A stretch of DNA of 7,070 bases from Christensenella sp. UBA6420 (GTDB lineage Bacteria; Bacillota; Clostridia; Christensenellales; DTU072). The position numbers were made by a program, and so were the translations under genes. Positions 1-5,400 of the stretch are shown piece by piece (position 1 is the first letter of the stretch; each line of letters opens with the position of its first letter). Location: the NCBI GenBank assembly GCA_002439705.1, contig DJPE01000081.1, forward strand, positions 30,827 to 37,896, in the 5' to 3' direction. The notes under the pieces are model-generated. The model was not told the DNA's origin. It searched no databases and saw nothing but the letters and a program-made list of their open reading frames with translations.

Positions 1-928
1 TCGGGTCGTATACCACGGGGTCAAGGTCGGGTAAAGTTATATCCGATAAGTTATAAACCGCCTTTTCGAGAATAATCGTCACCGTGAGATAAAAGTTTTC
101 GTAATTATCGGGCGATGAATTGTAGTACGCGGAATATTCCGTCACGTTCACGGTAGGCGTAATCGTAATATCCACCCAGAAATAATCGGCGGGCAATTCG
201 TAGTCGGCAAGGGTTTTTCCGCCGTAAACTCCCGTTATCGTCGGCACGGCTGCTACTTCCGCAGGGGAATAAGTAGCTTTGGTCACGACTACCGTCCACG
301 AAAAATATTTGTTTTCGTAGTTGTCAGAGTCGGCGTTGTACACGCAGGCAAGTAAGTTTTCGCCCGCAGTTAAGGAAGTCGTGTCGAGTAAGAACTTAGT
401 GTAGTTAAGTCTGTATCCGTCGTAGACTTTATCCGCCGCCATATAGGTTTGCAATTCGGCGAGAGATTTGAATTTTCCGTACGGGAAAGTCGTTTTTGCG
501 AGCATTACCGTATCGTCGTAAGTTCCTTTGGCAAGGGTGAGCGAAATTTTAAGATTATAGTCGTAATAATTTTCCCTGTCGCGGTTGTAGTACGCGTCGT
601 ACTCCGTCACCTTAACCGTGGGGACTATCGTTTCGTCGGAAAAATAGAAATTCTTTTGCAATTCGTAGTCGGCGAGAGTCTTTTGCGAATCGTATTTTCC
701 CGTCAGCTTTTTATGTACGGGAACGTTGGTTTCCGTGGCTTTGTCGAGATTTATATCTATCGTAAGTTCCCTGTCGGAATAGTTGTTTCCGTCGGGGTTA
801 TAGTACGCTGCGTACGAATGGGTGTGAACCACGGGTATATCCGCGGGGTTTTTCCAACGGTAATCGTTTTCGAGAGCGTACGACGATAAGGTCTTTTGAG
901 GGTCGTACACGCCCGTAAAGGGAGCATG
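1..928 (-). repeat. Tandem 71-83-residue repeats with A-Y-Y-N core (downstream gene, residues 514-822)
   Basis: Four units and the start of a fifth are visible. Each holds a G-x-Y or equivalent start, a T-L-x-x-Y-x-L or L-A-E-L-type strand, an A-Y-Y-N core (A-C-V-Y-N in the third), an N-Y strand and a closing K-A or K-G. The second core Tyr falls at residues 556, 627, 710 and 782, giving spacings of 71, 83 and 72. Units two and four are closest and share the identical 16 bases gcaattcgtagtcggc at 658-673 and 193-208. The third unit has diverged and is longer (P-Y-G-K-F-K-S-L-A-E-L). This repeat family is common in clostridial surface proteins; it probably forms a stalk. The array runs past the left edge. 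Confidence 0.78.
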
Positions 929-2467
929 CGGACGGTCGGGAGCTACCGAACGGTTGATTTTTACAGAGATTTGAACCGTCTTTTCGGCGGTAAGTCCGTC
1001 AGCCGAAACCGTCGCGGAAAAGACGTAGATTCCGCTATCGGCTACCGCCGTCACGGAGTAAGTAAGGTCGGTACTTTTTATTCCGTCGGAAAGTCTTTCC
1101 CAACGGTAAGTAAATTCCGCCGATAAGGGGTGCGACACTTCGGGTAAAAGAGTTCTCGCAACGCCGTCGTAGTCGAATTCGATATCCGATAGCCTTATTT
1201 CGGGAGCCGAAAGCGTAAATTTTGCGGTAAGGGTAATATCGTCGTCCACTAAAAAGTCGCCGTCGCGTTCCGCCCAGCCTAAGAAGTCGTAACCCTTTTT
1301 GGTCGGCGCGGGGAGAGAAGATAAGGTAACGATTGAATTGTATTTAGCGGTAAGAAAAGAGAACAGGTTATCTTCGGAAACGAGCGTAATATAGTATTCG
1401 TCCGACGTTGCGGGGACGACTTCCGAATATCCGTCCGAAACGGAAAACGAGAATTTATTATCGTAAGCAATTCCGTCCGCAACGAACCCCGTAACCCTGT
1501 ATCCGCTTACCGGGTCTTTATCTTTGCCGATAGAGATAGTTCCGTTATCGACGGTAAAGGCAGTCGACATTTTGCCGGAAGAACGCACGACGGTGTTCCC
1601 GACAGAGAAAGAGTTATTGTTCGCGGCGGAAACTATTACCATGGCGGAAGCGGCGGAAGAAATATTAAGGAAAGTCTTTACGCTTCCTTTGTGGCGTACG
1701 GGGTAGTTAAAGACCCCGCCGTTTATTTCGGTCGTCGAATCGTTGTAAATTTCGACGGAAGAGCGTTCGGATAAAGGCAATTTGGTCGCGTCGAAAGTTC
1801 CGCCGTTTACGGTAGCCGTACCCGTCATTACGCACAGTGCGTCGCTGCCGGTTATTTTTACCGCGTTGGTTTCGTTGATAACAAGGCGGGCAGAACCGTC
1901 GGTTACGCTTATTCCGTATCCGAAACTTTCGCCCTTGTATTCTATTATTCCGTCGTTAATTTCGGCGTAGCCGCTTACTTTGAGAGCGGAAAAAGACTTT
2001 TCCGTATCGTTATTGCAGACGATTTCCCCGCCCGAAAAGGTGAAACGGGCATTTTTGTCCACGGCGATTCCCCCTTTGTCGGAACGGATAATAGCGTTCC
2101 CGAACGTCGCGTGACAGCCGTCGGCAAGGGTAATACCGTAACCGTCGGACAAGGTGAAACCGATTTTTCCCTGAATACCCACGGAAGAAACGGAAAAAGT
2201 TACGCCGCGGTCGGAAGTTACGTTCTTAAAAAATACGGTCGAGTTTGGAGCGATAGAATTTGCTATTTCCTGCAAGGAAGAAGCGGAAAAATTATTGCCT
2301 TTTTCGTCGAAATAAATATATCCGCCGTCGGTATTTTCGACGGTAACGGCTCCGGATACGAAGGTCGCGGCGTAAGGAGTATCGACGGCTACGGCAGGAA
2401 TAAAGACCGCCGTAACGGCGATAAGGAATAATATTGTTAAGAAAACGATTTTTTTAGTTTTCGTCAT
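1..2467 (-). CDS. Secreted beta-helix / InlB-B-like / Ig-like repeat protein (3' end outside window)
   Basis: An ATG at 2467-2465 opens a minus-strand frame that stays open for 822 codons to the left edge, with no stop reached. I chose this start because AAGGA lies nine bases upstream and because the protein begins with a textbook signal peptide: Lys residues at 3, 5 and 6, then a hydrophobic run to about residue 28. Visible domains are: parallel-beta-helix-like region (about 34-340) with S-G-G-E-I, N-G-G-T-F and N-G-G-V-F turns; an InlB-B/Flg_new-like repeat (about 363-418) with K-K-G-Y-D-F-L-G-W; an Ig-like MBG-type module (420-504) with D-Y-D-G and D-S-G-I-Y; and tandem repeats from 514 onward with A-Y-Y-N cores. 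This looks like a cell-surface or secreted adhesin-like protein; no catalytic motif is seen. Whether it carries a wall anchor cannot be judged, since the C-terminus is missing. Its start is probably translationally coupled to the upstream gene. Confidence 0.93.
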   Translation of the reverse strand, partial: MTKTKKIVFLTILFLIAVTAVFIPAVAVDTPYAATFVSGAVTVENTDGGYIYFDEKGNNFSASSLQEIANSIAPNSTVFFKNVTSDRGVTFSVSSVGIQGKIGFTLSDGYGITLADGCHATFGNAIIRSDKGGIAVDKNARFTFSGGEIVCNNDTEKSFSALKVSGYAEINDGIIEYKGESFGYGISVTDGSARLVINETNAVKITGSDALCVMTGTATVNGGTFDATKLPLSERSSVEIYNDSTTEINGGVFNYPVRHKGSVKTFLNISSAASAMVIVSAANNNSFSVGNTVVRSSGKMSTAFTVDNGTISIGKDKDPVSGYRVTGFVADGIAYDNKFSFSVSDGYSEVVPATSDEYYITLVSEDNLFSFLTAKYNSIVTLSSLPAPTKKGYDFLGWAERDGDFLVDDDITLTAKFTLSAPEIRLSDIEFDYDGVARTLLPEVSHPLSAEFTYRWERLSDGIKSTDLTYSVTAVADSGIYVFSATVSADGLTAEKTVQISVKINRSVAPDRPHAPFTGVYDPQKTLSSYALENDYRWKNPADIPVVHTHSYAAYYNPDGNNYSDRELTIDINLDKATETNVPVHKKLTGKYDSQKTLADYELQKNFYFSDETIVPTVKVTEYDAYYNRDRENYYDYNLKISLTLAKGTYDDTVMLAKTTFPYGKFKSLAELQTYMAADKVYDGYRLNYTKFLLDTTSLTAGENLLACVYNADSDNYENKYFSWTVVVTKATYSPAEVAAVPTITGVYGGKTLADYELPADYFWVDITITPTVNVTEYSAYYNSSPDNYENFYLTVTIILEKAVYNLSDITLPDLDPVVYDP
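956..1210 (-). other. Ig-like MBG-type module (downstream gene, residues 420-504)
   Basis: The module reads from A-P-E-I-R-L to I-S-V-K-I, with F-D-Y-D-G-V-A near its start, F-T-Y-R-W-E in the middle and D-S-G-I-Y-V-F-S-A-T-V toward the end. The D-S-G-x-Y turn and alternating strands are typical of immunoglobulin-like beta sandwiches. It resembles the modules of the upstream gene, which links the two proteins by domain content. Confidence 0.68.
1214..1381 (-). other. InlB-B-like (Flg_new) repeat (downstream gene, residues 363-418)
   Basis: The stretch holds P-A-P-T-K-K-G-Y-D-F-L-G-W (Trp at residue 398) followed by D-D-D-I-T-L-T-A-K-F-T-L. This matches the P-x-x-x-G-Y-x-F-x-G-W and V-T-L-x-A-x-W core of the Listeria-Bacteroides repeat, with Phe in place of the usual final Trp. 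Such repeats are small beta-grasp domains in surface proteins. Only a single copy is present. Confidence 0.8.
1448..2368 (-). other. Parallel beta-helix-like region (downstream gene, residues 34-340)
   Basis: After the signal peptide come short repeating strands with Gly/Asn turns: S-D-G-Y-G-I-T-L-A-D-G, S-G-G-E-I-V, I-N-D-G-I-I-E-Y, G-Y-G-I-S-V-T-D-G-S, T-V-N-G-G-T-F-D and I-N-G-G-V-F-N-Y. This 20-35-residue periodicity is typical of right-handed parallel beta-helices in Firmicutes surface proteins. No carbohydrate-lyase active-site pattern was recognised. The limits are approximate. Confidence 0.6.
2369..2467 (-). other. Signal peptide region of the downstream gene
   Basis: Residues 1-33 show a short basic n-region (M-T-K-T-K-K), a hydrophobic core of about 20 residues (from I-V-F-L to I-P-A-V-A) and small residues suited to signal peptidase I cleavage, either after A-V-A near residue 27 or after P-Y-A near residue 33. 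No lipobox Cys is present, so a lipoprotein is unlikely. A Sec-exported product is inferred. Confidence 0.85.
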
Positions 2468-2469
2468 CG

Positions 2470-5400
2470 TCAGCTTTCCTTGCGTATGAATATAACAGTA
2501 ACGTCGCGCGCCGCGTCTATTAGGTTGACGTCGGAAGTGTTATAGGGGTGCGAAGCGTACAGCGTAGCTCCGTCCGCGTAAGTCAACTTACCGTAGAAAC
2601 CGCGGTGACAGGTAGTAATCTTAATCGGAGTCGTAACGGACTTAACTATTTTGAACGACATATACGGGTATGCGGTAATAAGGCTTATCTGACGGAACGA
2701 AGTTATTTCCACGGGCGACGAGTCGGTGCCGTCGTTATTTGCGGGCAGAAGATAATCTCTTACCATAAGATTTACCGTCTTGTCTGCGTTGGCGAACGAC
2801 TTAAAGTCGGAGTAAGTCTTTTCTCCCGTAGTGTCGGTCACGTTGCCGTAGGCTGAATTCCTTAACGAAGCGTTTTCGCCGTCGTAAACGTAAAGGGAAG
2901 AACTAAGATAGCTTATTCCCGTCGCCGAAATACTTTCGCCCGACTTACTGCCGAATATTCCGCCATAGAGAGAAGACGCGGCGGCGTAGAATACGGACGC
3001 GTCGGTAAAGGCTCTTACGTTAGCGTAATCGCCGTTTACGGCCTGCCCTGCGAATCCGCCGAAGTGGATTACGCTTTGTCCGCTCGCTCTTACGGTGACT
3101 TTTATAGCCGAGTCGACGTTACTTACAGAACAACCTTCCGTCTGTCCTATTACGCCGCCTACAGCTGCAATATTGCCGTCGGCGCGGTTAATATCGGCAA
3201 ACAACGTCCCGTAGAAACGTACGTTAGACACGGTTACCGACGGACCGACGTATCCAGCGAGAAGACCTGTCGAAGTTACGTCGCCCGAAACGTATCCGTT
3301 CACGTCGGCGAAGTTTACGTTTTGGATAGTTCCTTCCGTTATCCTTGCGAAGAACCCGAAATAGAACCTGTCGTCGGAAAGTTCGTCCCTTATCTGAAGA
3401 ACGTTAAATCCGCGGATAAAGTAACCGTTTCCGTCGTAGTTACCGTAGAAATCTTTAACGGAAGTTATCGAAGAGTACGCGCCGCTTATTACGCCGTCAA
3501 CGTCGTTTTGCTGAACGTAGGACGGTATCACGCCCACGCCGTAATCGTTTCTCGTCTGCGTAAGACCGACGGAATCGGCATCGAGATTTTTTATATCGTC
3601 GGCGTTTTCCACAGCGAAAGCGTACGTCGAGTCGTCAATAACTTTAATAAAGGTTATTTGCAGGACGGGCTGGTCGAAGACGTAGTTGTCGTTAGCGGAA
3701 GTTACGTCTAACCCTGCGTTTTCGCCGCCCACTATTCTCGCGTACTTATAAAAGGAAGAGTTCTTCCACGAGTTGGTTACGGATACCGAGAAAGAGTCGG
3801 CAGAAAGGAGAGCTTCCAATGCGGCGACTTTTTCGGCGGTCGTCATATCGGATAAATCGAAATCTATGTCGCTTAGGTCGCTTTCCGCAGGAACGACGGT
3901 GGCCGTCACGTCGACGAAGGTTTGTTTAAGGCTCTGCAACAGTCCGCCGTACTTAATAGCTATTTTACGGCGTGTTATTTCGTATTCCGCATCGGTTACC
4001 GTGAAGTCGTAGTTAGTGGCGTTATCGCCGTCGTAGCTCGTTATATCGGTAAAGGTAAGGGTGTATTTGCCCGCGTCGACGTAACCGCCTATACTTACGT
4101 TACCGACGACTTTATTGCCTTTCACGAGTTCGGCAATTTTATTGCCGTTCACGCCGTTAAGTAATTCGAACAGGTCGATAGCCGACAGGTCTAACTCTTC
4201 GTTAAAGGATTTTGCGAAAGTCTTGCCGTTGTAGACGTGCGATTTATTTTTTAGCATAACCGTTATGGGCAAGGGGCAAATTAAATCTTCTGCCTGCAAA
4301 ATTATACCGCTTACGTCGGAGTCGAAAGTGTAATTTGAGTATTCGCTGTCTATGTCGAGCGCGCCGAAAATTATTGTCGCACTCGTGGCGAGTACGTTGG
4401 ACTTATTCGCGATTATTTCGGTAATAGGCAGATTTATTATAGATTTATCCGACTCGATTACGTTGGTCAGGCGGTAGATTATGAAACTTTCCGAGGGGGA
4501 AGCGGCGGTAAGAGCGTATTTTATTATTATGGATACGGTGTTGTCTTCCGACGTTTCCGAGAAGGTTATTTCCGGAACGTCCGCTTTCGGGAACGACGCT
4601 TTTCCGTCGTAGTATTTTTTCAGGACGGAAGACGAGTCTATCGACACGGATATCGGGCGTTTTGCTATCGACCAGCGGCAAGTATTATCGGTGAGCCGAT
4701 AGTTAAGATTATATTTAAGACTGTACGCTACTCCGTTTATCGTCACTACGTCGGGGTTGACTTCTTCGATTTCGCTTATTGCAGCGACGTACATACCGGC
4801 GTTCACGGCGGAGAAGACGCTCTGTTCGGACGCCTTTATGGGCATCGTCGCTCCGAGCAAGCCGATACCTACGGCTTTAACTCCGTGCGTGGTTGCGTCG
4901 TACACGCAGGGTTCGTCGGGGTTGTAGACGACGTTTTGTCCGTGCGAACAGTCGTAGTACCACTCTATGGAAACGGTATACTTTTTCATTTCCACGTTTA
5001 CGACGTGGTTGGTAAGAGAATAGTTGTTGCGGAGTTTTTCGTATTCGGCGTTGGTTTCGTCGAACGACGCGGTGAATTCGTAATTGCCCGCCACCGCGAA
5101 TATCGTCTTCAGATCGGCGTACACGTCGATTTCGTCGGTAAGAAGGACGGATATGGCAAGATAAATATTTCTGCTCGTCGAGCCTTCTTCGTTTACTTTA
5201 AGGATACGAGCCTTGACGTAAGGAGTCTGGTCGGTTGCGTCGTAGGTAAAGTCGGGTTCCGCCTGGTCGTCGTATTCCCACGTTACCGAGCTTTCTCTTT
5301 GCGTTATGATAAGCTGAACGTCGTCGATGACAAGGTCGTTATAGTTACCCGACGAGTCGCGTATAGTCGCGTTTATGACGTAGATACCTGCGTCGGTAGC

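Noticed and set aside
449..889. Plus-strand open frame of 146 codons
   Set aside because: Antisense to the tandem repeats of gene 2; the repeated codon pattern below explains its openness.
1..928. CRISPR array or DNA-level direct repeat
   Set aside because: The identical stretches are only 12-16 bases, are in frame and are spaced by protein-repeat length; they reflect repeated protein domains.
1279..1482. Minus-strand 67-codon frame inside gene 2
   Set aside because: It overlaps the InlB-B-like repeat in the correct frame and shows no domain of its own.
2440..2470. A-rich minus-strand stretch near the gene 2 start as a promoter or terminator
   Set aside because: The run encodes the Lys-rich signal peptide start and has no hairpin or -35/-10 arrangement I can support; the genes are only two bases apart.
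3064..3711. Plus-strand open frame of 215 codons
   Set aside because: It lies wholly antisense to the GLUG region of gene 1, has no recognisable domain, and is rich in Val, Arg, Tyr and Ser as expected from reading the opposite strand of this codon pattern.
4445..4681. Minus-strand 78-codon frame inside gene 1
   Set aside because: A different frame within the continuous large gene; the large frame carries recognisable modules on both sides, so this is a shadow.
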